A stretch of 14,244 nucleotides of DNA, from NCBI GenBank assembly GCA_023621975.1, contig JAMOAC010000388.1, positions 1 through 14,244 on the forward strand, given 5' to 3'. A program made the position numbers and the translations under genes. Shown piece by piece: positions 1-7,020 of the stretch. This stretch comes from Bacillota bacterium (GTDB taxonomy: Bacteria; Bacillota_A; Clostridia; Acetivibrionales; DUMB01). Every line of letters starts with the position of its first letter. Position 1 is the first letter of the stretch. A model generated the notes under the pieces. It was not told where the DNA came from. It saw only the letters and a program-made list of their open reading frames with translations, and did not search any database.

Positions 1-165
1 GTAGCCGATGAAGGAGCATTTTTTCAGGGAAAATGCAGCATGCACAAGTCGCCTGAGTTGAAAGAATCCGCAAATAACCTGAATGAGGCCTGAACGAAGC
101 AAGATAAACCTTATTGAAATGCAGGCATGCCTTAATTAAACACAGATAAGCATTTTTGAAACAAT

Positions 166-825
166 CTAATTGGGCTGGATGTCAGGAGTTCCTGCCACAA
201 TAACAGTCTCCGCTACAGGGACGGTTCTTGAAATTTCAATTTTCCTGCGTGCTATCGGGGCAATAATGTCTATCTTTGCATTTACATGAAGGTACATTCT
301 GTGTATGGTCTGATTTGATACTGATGATTCAAATTCGGACCTGATATCCGTTTCAATATTTCCGCACGGTTTAAGGGACATATATAGCTCGGGGCCTACT
401 CCGGCAAAAACCGGGCTCCCCAGAAGAACTCCCAAAGGAACGGATATTCCTATCTTCTCCACCCTGTTCAGCTCATTCTGCAGGCTGGCTGAAAATTCAG
501 ACGAAAGCCTGTTTATTTTACTTACATCAGCTTCGATGGATGTAATTCCGCCAAACCTGTCCCTGCTCATAAGCAAAAATTCGCTGTGATCCCTGCTTTC
601 TGAAAAAACCTCATCTACAGCCCTGTTTATCGCATCAGTTACCATGTTTCTTGCTTTTGCCTCTGATATATCCATTATGTACGGGACAATTTTCCTGTCA
701 ATGTATGATACAAGAAGCGCCAGTATGGTAACTACCACGGTAAGCTTGAAGAAAATATTCAGTTTTTTCGCATTCCGCCTCCTGGCATACCATAGCCTTC
801 TATATAATATACTGTTTCTAAACAT
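166..825 (-). CDS. yunB: Sporulation protein YunB
   Basis: This 219-residue protein has the YunB layout. A basic N-terminus (about residues 8-22, rich in Arg/Lys) is followed by one membrane helix (about 22-41) and then an extracytoplasmic domain. That domain contains a Gly/Pro-rich stretch, SVPLGVLLGSP at about 128-138, and the family-like C-terminal run ISRTVPVAETVIV at about 198-210. The orientation (positive-inside) puts the bulk of the protein outside the cytoplasm, in a sporangium probably in the forespore-mother cell intermembrane space. In Bacillus subtilis yunB belongs to the mother-cell sigma-E regulon; its biochemical role is not known. The ATG at 823-825 has a GGAGG seven bases upstream, so the start is well supported. 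It is transcribed divergently from the PBP gene. Family identity is from memory of YunB sequences and length. Confidence 0.85.
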   Translation of the reverse strand: MFRNSILYRRLWYARRRNAKKLNIFFKLTVVVTILALLVSYIDRKIVPYIMDISEAKARNMVTDAINRAVDEVFSESRDHSEFLLMSRDRFGGITSIEADVSKINRLSSEFSASLQNELNRVEKIGISVPLGVLLGSPVFAGVGPELYMSLKPCGNIETDIRSEFESSVSNQTIHRMYLHVNAKIDIIAPIARRKIEISRTVPVAETVIVAGTPDIQPN

Positions 826-832
826 GGTAAAC

Positions 833-861
833 CCTCCGAAACCATTATATGGTTCTGGAGG
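833..861 (-). promoter_or_regulatory. Hairpin sequestering the yunB Shine-Dalgarno
   Basis: On the minus strand CCTCCAGAACCA and TGGTTTCGGAGG form 12-base arms (10 of 12 pair) around a 5-base loop. The GGAGG of the 3' arm is the ribosome binding site of yunB, seven bases before its ATG, and it pairs fully with CCTCC in the 5' arm. The structure would be present in any transcript starting upstream of it. Confidence 0.6.
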
Positions 862-905
862 AGTTTTGGTGATTAATATAATATAATAATTTATGACATT
901 GCAAT

Positions 906-934
906 ATTTTTATGCACATCAATTGAAAAAATGA
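906..934 (-). promoter_or_regulatory. Weak sigma-E-like promoter candidate for yunB
   Basis: On the minus strand TCATTTT, 13 bases, CATAAAAAT loosely resembles the sigma-E pattern (ATATT-like -35, CATACAnT -10) and would give a leader of about 75 bases. Two positions of the -10 disagree and the surroundings are very AT-rich, so chance is likely. It is listed mainly because YunB genes are known sigma-E targets in Bacillus. Confidence 0.2.
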
Positions 935-1034
935 TAAAATTCATATAAAATTGGTAAAAATCCAATATATATCAGTATTTGTGCTGACAATCAAATGAGT
1001 TTTGAATAGTAGCAAGTGATTATTTTACGTGCAA

Positions 1035-1065
1035 TTGATTTTACAAATACGATTTATGTTATAAT
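1035..1065 (+). promoter_or_regulatory. Promoter candidate for the class A PBP gene (extended -10)
   Basis: A perfect TATAAT at 1060-1065 is preceded by TGT, making an extended -10 (TGnTATAAT). A TTGATT at 1035-1040 could serve as the -35, but the 19-base spacer is long, so the extended -10 probably does most of the work. Start of transcription would be near 1072, leaving a leader of roughly 120 bases. Confidence 0.5.
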
Positions 1066-1149
1066 TTAATAGTGCCGGAACAAAAAAGAAAATGAATTAG
1101 CCGTTGAAAACATGCATTAATTTTATAAAACAGAACTTTTATATTAAGA

Positions 1150-1171
1150 TTCTTCTAATCTTTTAGAAGAA
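1150..1171 (+). promoter_or_regulatory. Perfect 9-bp hairpin in the PBP leader
   Basis: TTCTTCTAA and TTAGAAGAA form a perfect 9-bp stem with a TCTT loop. It ends about eight bases before the Shine-Dalgarno (AAGGAGGAG, 1179-1187) of the PBP gene. There is no T-run, so it is not an intrinsic terminator. A role in mRNA stability or in spacing the ribosome site is inference. Confidence 0.5.
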
Positions 1172-1190
1172 CAAGAATAAGGAGGAGAAT

Positions 1191-3761
1191 ATGGATCCGA
1201 GAGCAAGGGCCATTCCCGCAGGAAAGGCCAAAAAAAGTAAGAAAAGGACTCAATCACCGGTGAAAAAATTCATATTCACCGTAGTGAAAATACTTGTAGT
1301 ATTCTTTCTTGCACTTGGATGTGCAGTAAGCGGAATTCTTGGGGGAGCAATACTGGGCTATCTGAAGATGGCAAAACCTATAAGTGATGAGGACTTGATT
1401 TCAAAGAACCTGACCACTTTTATATATGATGCGGAGGGCAACGTATTAAAATCACTTACAGGAAAAGACAATATCAACAGGGAATGGGCAAGCTACGAAG
1501 AAATTCCCGATTATCTGAAGGAAGCATTTATATCCGTTGAAGACGAAAGATTTTATCAGCACAAAGGCGTGGACATTATAGGCATTCTGCGTGCCGTAAC
1601 AAGGAAAATACTTAACCCTACAAGCAAAATGGAAGGCGGAAGCACAATAACGCAGCAGCTTGCAAGGAATATAACAGGTCAAACGCAGGTAACCTTGCAA
1701 AGAAAGGTCCAGGAATGGTATCAGGCAATAGACCTTGAGCGGCGCTATAAAAAGTGGCAGATACTTGAATCATATATGAACCTGGTATACTTTGGCAACA
1801 GCTATTACGGTGTCAGATCTGCTTCAAAAGGATATTTTGGCAAGGACGTCACCGAGCTTTCCCTGGCCGAGTGCGCGCTTTTAGCCGGTATCACCAACAA
1901 CCCAAGCATATACAACCCCTATACCGAAAAAGGAAGGAAAGCTGCTAAGGACAGGCAGAAAATCATACTGCGCCTGATGCTTGAACAGGGAAAAATTGAT
2001 GAAAGGCAATATGAGCAGGCTTTGGAAGAGGAAATTGTTTTTTGTGAAAAAAGCGAGGCCAAAAAGAGCTCAACAACCCAGTCATATTTTGTCGATCAGG
2101 TGATACTTGACGTCAAAAGAGACCTGATGGAAGAAAAAGGCTGGAGTGAAACCATGGCTCTTGCCCAAATTTACAGCGGAGGGCTCCACATTTATACTAC
2201 AATGGATCCCGACGTCCAAAGGGCATTGGATGAAGTGTTCAACGACAGCAAGTATTTTATTGGAGTTGAACCAAAAACCAAAACCCTGCTCGAACACCCT
2301 GAGGCAGGTATGGTGATTATAGATCCGAATACAGGCGAAGTAAAAGGAATGCGTGGAGGCTACGGCGAATTGGATGCCAGCATGACTTTGAACCGTGCTA
2401 CACAGATTCAAAGGCAGCCGGGTTCAAGCTTCAAGCCTATAGCAGTATACGCTCCGGCTCTTGACCTGCACAAAATAACCCCCGCTACGGTTTATGATGA
2501 TGTGGCAGTGTATTTTGGTACCGGCAAAAATAAAAATAAACCTTACCCGAACAACTACGACCATACATACGGAGGCCTCACCAGTATACGTGACGCAGTC
2601 AAGCGGTCCGTCAACGTAGTTGCGGCCCTGGTTTGGATGGATATCGGGCCTGACAATTCCATTTCATACTTGAAGAAGGTAGGTATAGACAGGCCTGAAG
2701 AAAGGTACCTTTCAATAGCAATGGGCGGCCTTCACAAGGGTGTAAGTCCACTGGAGATGGCTGCTGCCTATGTGCCGTTTGTCCACAAGGGTATGTACTT
2801 TGAGCCTATAACATATATAAAAGTAACGGACAGCAACGGAAAGATTGTCCTGGAGAAGAAGCCCAAATACGAAACCGTTTATGATGAAAGAACCGCTTTT
2901 CTCATGACCAGTATGCTTCGGGACGTAACCAGTGCCCCGGGAGGTACTGCATACGGCAAAGGTATCATTAAAAACGCTGATGGCAAAGTGATTCCTACTG
3001 CCGGTAAGACCGGAACAACCAGTGACAACAAGGATAAATGGTTCGTCGGATTTTCTCCGTACTACGTAGCTGCAACATGGTATGGTTATGACCACCCCAG
3101 GCAGCTTATCGGCAATGAGCGAAACCAGGCACTAATTATATGGCACGACGTAATGGAAAAAATTCATCAGTATAAAGAGCCGATTGACTTTGAGCAGCCG
3201 TCAGGTATTGTCAAAAAAGCGGTTTGCATTTATTCCGGAAAAACTCCGTCGCCTCTCTGCTATAAGGACCCGAGAGGAAGCGCCGTAAGGGAAGAATACT
3301 TCATAAAGGGCACCGAGCCTAAATCCAATGAGGTATGTGACGTGCACGTTTCGGCAAAAGTATGTACGCAAAGCAAAGACGAGTGGGGCAGGAACCTGCT
3401 GGCAGGGCCTTACTGCCCAGCCGAATCTGTTGCGGAAAAAGTATTTATCCAGCGTCCCGTACCTTACACACCAAAGGAAGTAGGTGAAAAGGCGCCCAAA
3501 GACTTGCAGTATGAATTACCCGCAGGTGAATACTGTACAATACATGGTGAACCGCAATACGGAACAGTCGTTCCTTCAGAAAGCGGCAGCGAAATTACCC
3601 AAAATGAAGGCAGCGAAGGCAATTCAGGTGGAAACAGGCATCAGTCAAATGAACAGCATGAAAATGAGGCGCAGGAAAATGAACCGCAGGAAGATGAAGA
3701 TGGACTTGACTTGTTGGACAGAATCCTGAATGGCCTTAATATTCTTAATATTATTGATTAG
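1191..3761 (+). CDS. ponA: Class A penicillin-binding protein (bifunctional transglycosylase/transpeptidase)
   Basis: This 856-residue protein polymerises lipid II into glycan strands and crosslinks their peptides at the outer face of the membrane. A Lys-rich cytoplasmic tail (1-26) precedes one membrane helix (about 27-56). The GT51 domain shows EDERFYQHKG from Glu117 and GGSTITQQLARN at 149-160. The transpeptidase domain shows SSFK with nucleophile Ser412 and Lys415, SVN at 473-475 and KTGT at 606-609. Both activities therefore look intact. After the catalytic core there are six cysteines between 679 and 782, then a low-complexity Asn/Glu/Gln-rich tail (about 797-838) ending in a short Leu/Ile-rich helix. 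The ATG has a strong AAGGAGGAG site close upstream. It converges on proA, and 21-bp repeats begin at its stop codon. The exact paralogue name is uncertain. Confidence 0.95.
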   Translation: MDPRARAIPAGKAKKSKKRTQSPVKKFIFTVVKILVVFFLALGCAVSGILGGAILGYLKMAKPISDEDLISKNLTTFIYDAEGNVLKSLTGKDNINREWASYEEIPDYLKEAFISVEDERFYQHKGVDIIGILRAVTRKILNPTSKMEGGSTITQQLARNITGQTQVTLQRKVQEWYQAIDLERRYKKWQILESYMNLVYFGNSYYGVRSASKGYFGKDVTELSLAECALLAGITNNPSIYNPYTEKGRKAAKDRQKIILRLMLEQGKIDERQYEQALEEEIVFCEKSEAKKSSTTQSYFVDQVILDVKRDLMEEKGWSETMALAQIYSGGLHIYTTMDPDVQRALDEVFNDSKYFIGVEPKTKTLLEHPEAGMVIIDPNTGEVKGMRGGYGELDASMTLNRATQIQRQPGSSFKPIAVYAPALDLHKITPATVYDDVAVYFGTGKNKNKPYPNNYDHTYGGLTSIRDAVKRSVNVVAALVWMDIGPDNSISYLKKVGIDRPEERYLSIAMGGLHKGVSPLEMAAAYVPFVHKGMYFEPITYIKVTDSNGKIVLEKKPKYETVYDERTAFLMTSMLRDVTSAPGGTAYGKGIIKNADGKVIPTAGKTGTTSDNKDKWFVGFSPYYVAATWYGYDHPRQLIGNERNQALIIWHDVMEKIHQYKEPIDFEQPSGIVKKAVCIYSGKTPSPLCYKDPRGSAVREEYFIKGTEPKSNEVCDVHVSAKVCTQSKDEWGRNLLAGPYCPAESVAEKVFIQRPVPYTPKEVGEKAPKDLQYELPAGEYCTIHGEPQYGTVVPSESGSEITQNEGSEGNSGGNRHQSNEQHENEAQENEPQEDEDGLDLLDRILNGLNILNIID

Positions 3762-3844
3762 AAACCGACTGATATTTGTCAGGACCCGATTGATATGGGC
3801 TAGGGTCCGGTTAATATTGGTTCGGAACCAATTGATTGTTTTTG
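3761..3844. repeat. Four degenerate 21-bp tandem repeats after the PBP stop
   Basis: Copies start at 3761, 3782, 3803 and 3824, each exactly 21 bases, around a core CCGattgATATtgG (for example CCGACTGATAT, CCGATTGATAT, CCGGTTAATAT, CCAATTGATTG). From 3845 to 3880 a shorter motif, TTGATYGGCTG, continues the pattern. The period is a multiple of three, so each reading frame encodes a 7-residue repeat. In the PBP frame this reads PTDICQD, PIDMG-stop-G, PVNIGSE, PID. Confidence 0.65.
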
Positions 3845-3880
3845 ATCGGTTTTTGATTGGCTGTTGATCGGCTGTTGAAC

Positions 3881-4040
3881 ATAAAAAAATCACCTTTCCA
3901 GTTAGTTATAGTGTAGCCTGGTCAGCTGTACTGCAGCTTGAAGATTAAGCTATAGTACAGCTTGAAGATTACAATCAATGCCTATAAGGCAGCTTAAGCT
4001 ACAGCCTGCCAGGCAGGTAAATGGAAAGGTGATTTTTTAT
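3881..4040. repeat. 160-bp element with 17-bp terminal inverted repeats between convergent genes
   Basis: AAAAAATCACCTTTCCA (3884-3900) and its exact reverse complement (4022-4038) enclose 121 bases that are themselves rich in symmetry. They include a 16-base-arm hairpin (3924-3962), TGCCT-ATA-AGGCA (3979-3991), the palindrome AGCTTAAGCT (3991-4000) and CCTGCC-A-GGCAGG (4005-4017). A 14-base direct repeat, CAGCTTGAAGATTA, occurs at 3934 and 3958. The tetramer AGCT occurs six times in about 80 bases. Both strands leave the element through a T6-T7 run, so it could terminate transcription from the PBP gene and from proA. No transposase is present and no target-site duplication is evident. A MITE-like origin is possible but unproven. 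Confidence 0.6.
3924..3962. other. Strong internal stem-loop of the inverted-repeat element
   Basis: AGCTGTACTGCAGCTT (3924-3939) and AAGCTATAGTACAGCT (3947-3962) pair over 16 positions with one G-T wobble and one C-A mismatch, around the loop GAAGATT. It can form in RNA of either strand or as a DNA cruciform arm. Confidence 0.55.
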
Positions 4041-4043
4041 TAT

Positions 4044-5288
4044 TTATCTTATCTGTCCGTTTCCATATATTATAAACTTGGTTGTGGTAAGTTCCTTCAA
4101 GCCCATGGGGCCCCTTGCATGCAGTTTTTGGTTGCTGATACCTATTTCTGCCCCGAAGCCAAACTCAAAACCGTCAGTAAACCTGGTTGATGCATTTACA
4201 TATACGGCCGACGCATCAACTTCCTGCAGGAATCTTTGAGCCTTGCTGTAGTTTTCAGTAACTATTGCCTCGGAATGGTGCGTACCATACCTGTTTATGT
4301 GCTCAATTGCTTCATCAATACCGTTGACAACCTTTACCGCAAGGATTAAATCCAGGTATTCCGTGGACCAGTCTTCCTCACTTGCAGGCTTTGCATCCTT
4401 GAACAGTTCCAGCGTTCTTTCGCATCCCCTTATTTCCACGTTCAGATCTCTTAATTTCTTCAGGGCATTGGGAAGAAATCTTCCCGCTATTGCCTCATCT
4501 ACCAACAGGGTTTCCGCAGCATTGCAAACTCCGGGCCTTTGCGTCTTGGCATTTATAATTATTTTCTCAGCCATTTCAATATCCGCATCGCCGTCTACAT
4601 AAACATGGCAATTGCCTTCTCCTGTTGCTATGACCGGTACGGTGGAATTCTGTATCACAGCCTGTATCAGCCCGGCTCCGCCTCTTGGAATAAGCACGTC
4701 TATATATTTGTTCAGCTTCATCATCTCATTTGCCGTTTCCCTGCTGGTGTCCTCCACAAGCTGAACCGTACCGTCAGGCAATTCAGCTTCGCTCAGTGCT
4801 TCTTTTATTATCGATACAATGGCTTTATTTGAATTGATTGCCTCACTTCCGCCCCTAAGAATTACGGCATTACCGGACTTAATGCATAATGCTGCCGCAT
4901 CAACGGTAACGTTGGGCCTTGCTTCATATATAATCCCTATGACCCCTATCGGCACGCGCTGCTGCCCTATCTGCAACCCGTTAGGCCTTCGCCACATGGA
5001 TATCACTTCACCTACAGGGTCAGGCAAGGATACAATCTGCTCCACGCCCTCGGCCATAGCCTTTATCCTCGCGCTGTTTAGCGTAAGCCTGTCTATTAAT
5101 GCTCCTGTTATTCCTTTCGCTTTTGCGTTTTCAACATCAAGCGCGTTTGCCTTAAGTATTTCGTCGCTTCTTTCCAAAAGCATGTCGGCCACTTTCTGCA
5201 AAGCACGGTTTTTTGCCGTAGTTCCAAGCGTAGCAAGCTTGTAGGAAGCCTTTTTTGCTTTTTCGCCCATCAATTCCAGTTTACTCAT
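4044..5288 (-). CDS. proA: Gamma-glutamyl phosphate reductase
   Basis: This 414-residue protein carries out the NADPH-dependent reduction of gamma-glutamyl phosphate to glutamate semialdehyde, the second step of proline synthesis in the cytoplasm. It is a full-length member of the aldehyde dehydrogenase superfamily. Visible signatures are PIGVIGIIYEARPNVTVD (113-130), the catalytic-Cys segment RPGVCNAAETL with Cys255, and the C-terminal FGFGAEIGISNQKLHARGPMGL (377-398). The open frame extends 30 codons further upstream to an ATG at 5376. I chose the ATG at 5286-5288 because AAAGGAGG lies nine bases before it and the resulting N-terminus, MSKLELMGEKAKKASYKLA, fits the family. It lies 99 bases downstream of proB on the same strand and is almost certainly co-transcribed. 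Its stop is three bases from the inverted-repeat element. Confidence 0.96.
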   Translation of the reverse strand: MSKLELMGEKAKKASYKLATLGTTAKNRALQKVADMLLERSDEILKANALDVENAKAKGITGALIDRLTLNSARIKAMAEGVEQIVSLPDPVGEVISMWRRPNGLQIGQQRVPIGVIGIIYEARPNVTVDAAALCIKSGNAVILRGGSEAINSNKAIVSIIKEALSEAELPDGTVQLVEDTSRETANEMMKLNKYIDVLIPRGGAGLIQAVIQNSTVPVIATGEGNCHVYVDGDADIEMAEKIIINAKTQRPGVCNAAETLLVDEAIAGRFLPNALKKLRDLNVEIRGCERTLELFKDAKPASEEDWSTEYLDLILAVKVVNGIDEAIEHINRYGTHHSEAIVTENYSKAQRFLQEVDASAVYVNASTRFTDGFEFGFGAEIGISNQKLHARGPMGLKELTTTKFIIYGNGQIR

Positions 5289-5297
5289 GTCTCTGGT

Positions 5298-5305
5298 CCT
5301 CCTTT
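5298..5305 (-). promoter_or_regulatory. Ribosome binding site that sets the proA start
   Basis: The minus strand reads AAAGGAGG, then nine bases, then ATG (5288-5286). No comparable site precedes the upstream in-frame ATG at 5378, so the shorter 414-residue product is preferred. Confidence 0.8.
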
Positions 5306-5387
5306 CATTTTGAATTATTTCCATTAGAGAAGTAATGTCCTCACTTCTTTGCTTTAGTGGAGAAACGTCCCCTGTCATAATCAGGTC

Positions 5388-6206
5388 TCAGCGTTTTGCC
5401 ACAAACAGGGTTCCCACGTTTTCCCCGTTTAAAATTTCCATAATTATATCCGGATTTTTCCCGTTTGCCAGGACCATATTGATGCCTGCGGATGTAACCA
5501 GCCTGGCTGCTGACAATTTGGTAATCATTCCTCCCGTTCCTCTTTTCGAGCCTGCCCCGCCGGCACATTTCTCAATTTCAGGAGTTATCTCATCAATAGT
5601 TGATATAAGATGGGAGCAGGAATTCTTCTTCGGGTCACAGTCATAGAACCCGTCTATATCTGAAAGTATAATGAGAACATCGGCCTTCACAAGAATTGAA
5701 ACTATTGCAGACAAGGTATCATTATCTCCAAAGACCTTGTCCTCGCCATATTCAATTTCGTCTATTGAAACGGAGTCATTTTCGTTAACTATCGGTACTA
5801 TCCCCAGCTCAATTAAGGTTTCAAACGTATTTATTACGTTTTGCCTTCTGTGGTCGTCATCTATGACGTCCCTCGTAAGAAGTATCTGGGCAACCGTATG
5901 CCCGTATTCCGAGAAAAACTTGCTGTACATGTGCATCAACTCGCACTGCCCTACAGCCGCTACAGCCTGCTTTTCACGTACCGTCTTCGGCTTTTCCCTG
6001 AGTTTTAACTTTCCCACTCCTACGCCTATTGCTCCTGAAGAAACCAAAATTACCTCTTTGTCCTGATTGAGAAGATTTGACAGAACCCTTGCAAGTCTGT
6101 CCATTGTCGTTAAATTTGTCTTCCCGTTTTCATATGTCAGGGTGGAAGTTCCCACCTTTACGACAATCCTTTTCGCCTCACGCAATACATCCCTGTTTCC
6201 GCACAT
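5388..6206 (-). CDS. proB: Glutamate 5-kinase (short form without PUA domain)
   Basis: This 272-residue protein catalyses ATP-dependent phosphorylation of L-glutamate to gamma-glutamyl phosphate, the committed step of proline synthesis. The amino acid kinase fold is clear: RIVVKVGTSTLT (13-24), LVSSGAIGVGVGKL (54-67), PIVNENDSVS (138-147), FGDNDTLSA (159-167), LSDIDGFYDCDP (181-192) and GTGGMITKLSAARL (223-236). It stops right after the kinase domain. The C-terminal PUA domain of the longer enzymes, such as that of E. coli, is missing; short forms are known and nothing suggests recent truncation. A GAGGGG precedes the ATG. It is the first gene of proBA, divergent from the small gene at 6409. 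Confidence 0.95.
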   Translation of the reverse strand: MCGNRDVLREAKRIVVKVGTSTLTYENGKTNLTTMDRLARVLSNLLNQDKEVILVSSGAIGVGVGKLKLREKPKTVREKQAVAAVGQCELMHMYSKFFSEYGHTVAQILLTRDVIDDDHRRQNVINTFETLIELGIVPIVNENDSVSIDEIEYGEDKVFGDNDTLSAIVSILVKADVLIILSDIDGFYDCDPKKNSCSHLISTIDEITPEIEKCAGGAGSKRGTGGMITKLSAARLVTSAGINMVLANGKNPDIIMEILNGENVGTLFVAKR

Positions 6207-6283
6207 AATTTACCCCTCTGCCTTTCAATCAAGCAAATCATTTAATGTTTTTTCATAATATGTCTGCTTAAGTACAGCTCTTT

Positions 6284-6295
6284 CATGTATACATG
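6284..6295. other. 12-bp perfect palindrome in the proBA leader
   Basis: CATGTATACATG is a perfect palindrome between the candidate proBA -10 (6315-6320) and the proB start. Its position downstream of the promoter would suit an operator, but I know no regulator with this site here. Confidence 0.35.
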
Positions 6296-6314
6296 CTTTA
6301 TAGCATTTCTTACA

Positions 6315-6343
6315 ATTATACACTAATTTAAGGCTTATTGCAT
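6315..6343 (-). promoter_or_regulatory. Promoter candidate for proBA
   Basis: On the minus strand a perfect TATAAT (6320-6315) lies 17 bases after a weak -35, ATGCAA (6343-6338, three of six matches). It would give a leader of roughly 100 bases, too short for a T-box, and I see no T-box sequence in it. Confidence 0.4.
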
Positions 6344-6408
6344 CTGTTATTCATTTATAATGTAACAATGTTGTGCTGTTTTACATAATATGAAAATGGT
6401 GATGTAAT

Positions 6409-6801
6409 ATGGATAACAATAAATATAAAAAGCTGGAATACATAACAAACGGTATTCGCGCTGCAAATAAAATTAATGAAATATACAATTCAAGAATTCA
6501 AGCCCGTGACGGTTCCGGCATAATGCCGAGCAGACTGTCCATGCTTAATGAAATACTGAAAATCATCGCCCAATACTACCCTAACCCGCAAGGCGGTTTA
6601 CTTAGCAATGCAGTCATAAAAAGCACTGAATACAGCAAAGCGTATAAAAATGTCAAGCATCAGATAAGTTTGGCAAAAAATAATGGAATTGATGCGGACA
6701 CGGTAATAAACACACTTAAATATATTAAGCCCCTCCTCCGAGGACAACATATGCATACAATAGACAAAATCATAAGGATATACGACATTATAAAATCATG
6801 A
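6409..6801 (+). CDS. Small basic helical protein, function unknown
   Basis: I do not recognise this 130-residue protein. It is soluble-looking, with no signal peptide, no membrane segment and no cysteine. It is rich in Lys, Ile and Asn and predicted by eye to be mostly helical, with amphipathic stretches at about 44-56 (SMLNEILKIIAQY) and 97-127 (DTVINTLKYI through IDKIIRIYDII). A central PNPQGG turn (58-63) splits two helical halves. The weak ribosome site GGTGAT precedes the ATG closely. Codon use resembles its neighbours and a good terminator follows, which supports a real gene. It stands alone between proBA (divergent) and the region upstream of pflB. Homologous small proteins in related Clostridia would be expected. 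Confidence 0.7.
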   Translation: MDNNKYKKLEYITNGIRAANKINEIYNSRIQARDGSGIMPSRLSMLNEILKIIAQYYPNPQGGLLSNAVIKSTEYSKAYKNVKHQISLAKNNGIDADTVINTLKYIKPLLRGQHMHTIDKIIRIYDIIKS

Positions 6802-6829
6802 CATGCCATATTCCCCCTCATCCATAGTC

Positions 6830-6873
6830 GGGCTGCCCCGGTTTATTGACACTGGGGGCCGCCCCCCTTTTTT
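6830..6873 (+). terminator. Intrinsic terminator after the 130-residue gene
   Basis: GGGCTGCCCC (6830-6839) pairs with GGGGCCGCCC (6855-6864) with one mismatch, followed by more C and TTTTTT at 6868-6873. It lies about 30 bases beyond the stop codon. It is much more GC-rich than the DNA on either side. Confidence 0.8.
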
Positions 6874-6924
6874 ATTTTCCGGGTTTTATCATTTTATCCT
6901 GACAGTTATTTATAGACCGTGCCT

Positions 6925-7020
6925 GCATAATTGAATCATATTTGCAGCCCATACCCGCATAATTAAATCATATTTGCGGCCAATATCCACATAATTAAAT
7001 CGTATTTGCAGGCTATATCC
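6925..7020. repeat. Three tandem 32-bp repeats
   Basis: Units start at 6925, 6957 and 6989 and are each exactly 32 bases with no spacer. They share CATAATTaAATCaTATTTGC followed by a more variable C-rich ending (CCCATACCC, CCAATATCC, GCTATATCC). Partial units follow at about 7021 and 7033. The lack of unique spacers rules out a CRISPR array. Confidence 0.75.

Noticed and set aside
1..93. Open plus-strand frame from the window edge to a TGA at 91-93 (30 residues), possibly the tail of an upstream gene
   Set aside because: Thirty open codons at an edge are expected by chance, and the residues resemble no family I know. The stretch also contains a GCATTTT/AAAATGC hairpin that may be purely non-coding.
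3645..3893. Minus-strand open frame with a GTG start behind an AAAGGTG-like site, encoding 7-residue repeats
   Set aside because: Its repeats follow directly from the 21-bp DNA periodicity, it overlaps the PBP gene antisense, and the site lies in an arm of the inverted-repeat element.
5328..5348. Small AGAAGT/ACTTCT hairpin between proB and proA
   Set aside because: The stem is only six bases and lacks a T-run on the minus strand, so it is not convincing as a terminator or attenuator.
5289..5378. Upstream ATG at 5376-5378 extending ProA by 30 residues
   Set aside because: There is no ribosome site before it, while AAAGGAGG precedes the ATG at 5288, which also gives the normal ProA N-terminus.
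6207..6310. T-box or other amino-acid riboswitch upstream of proBA
   Set aside because: The leader is only about 100 bases, I see no T-box sequence and there is no terminator hairpin.
6925..7020. 32-bp repeats considered as a CRISPR array
   Set aside because: The units abut with no unique spacers, and there are no cas genes in the window.
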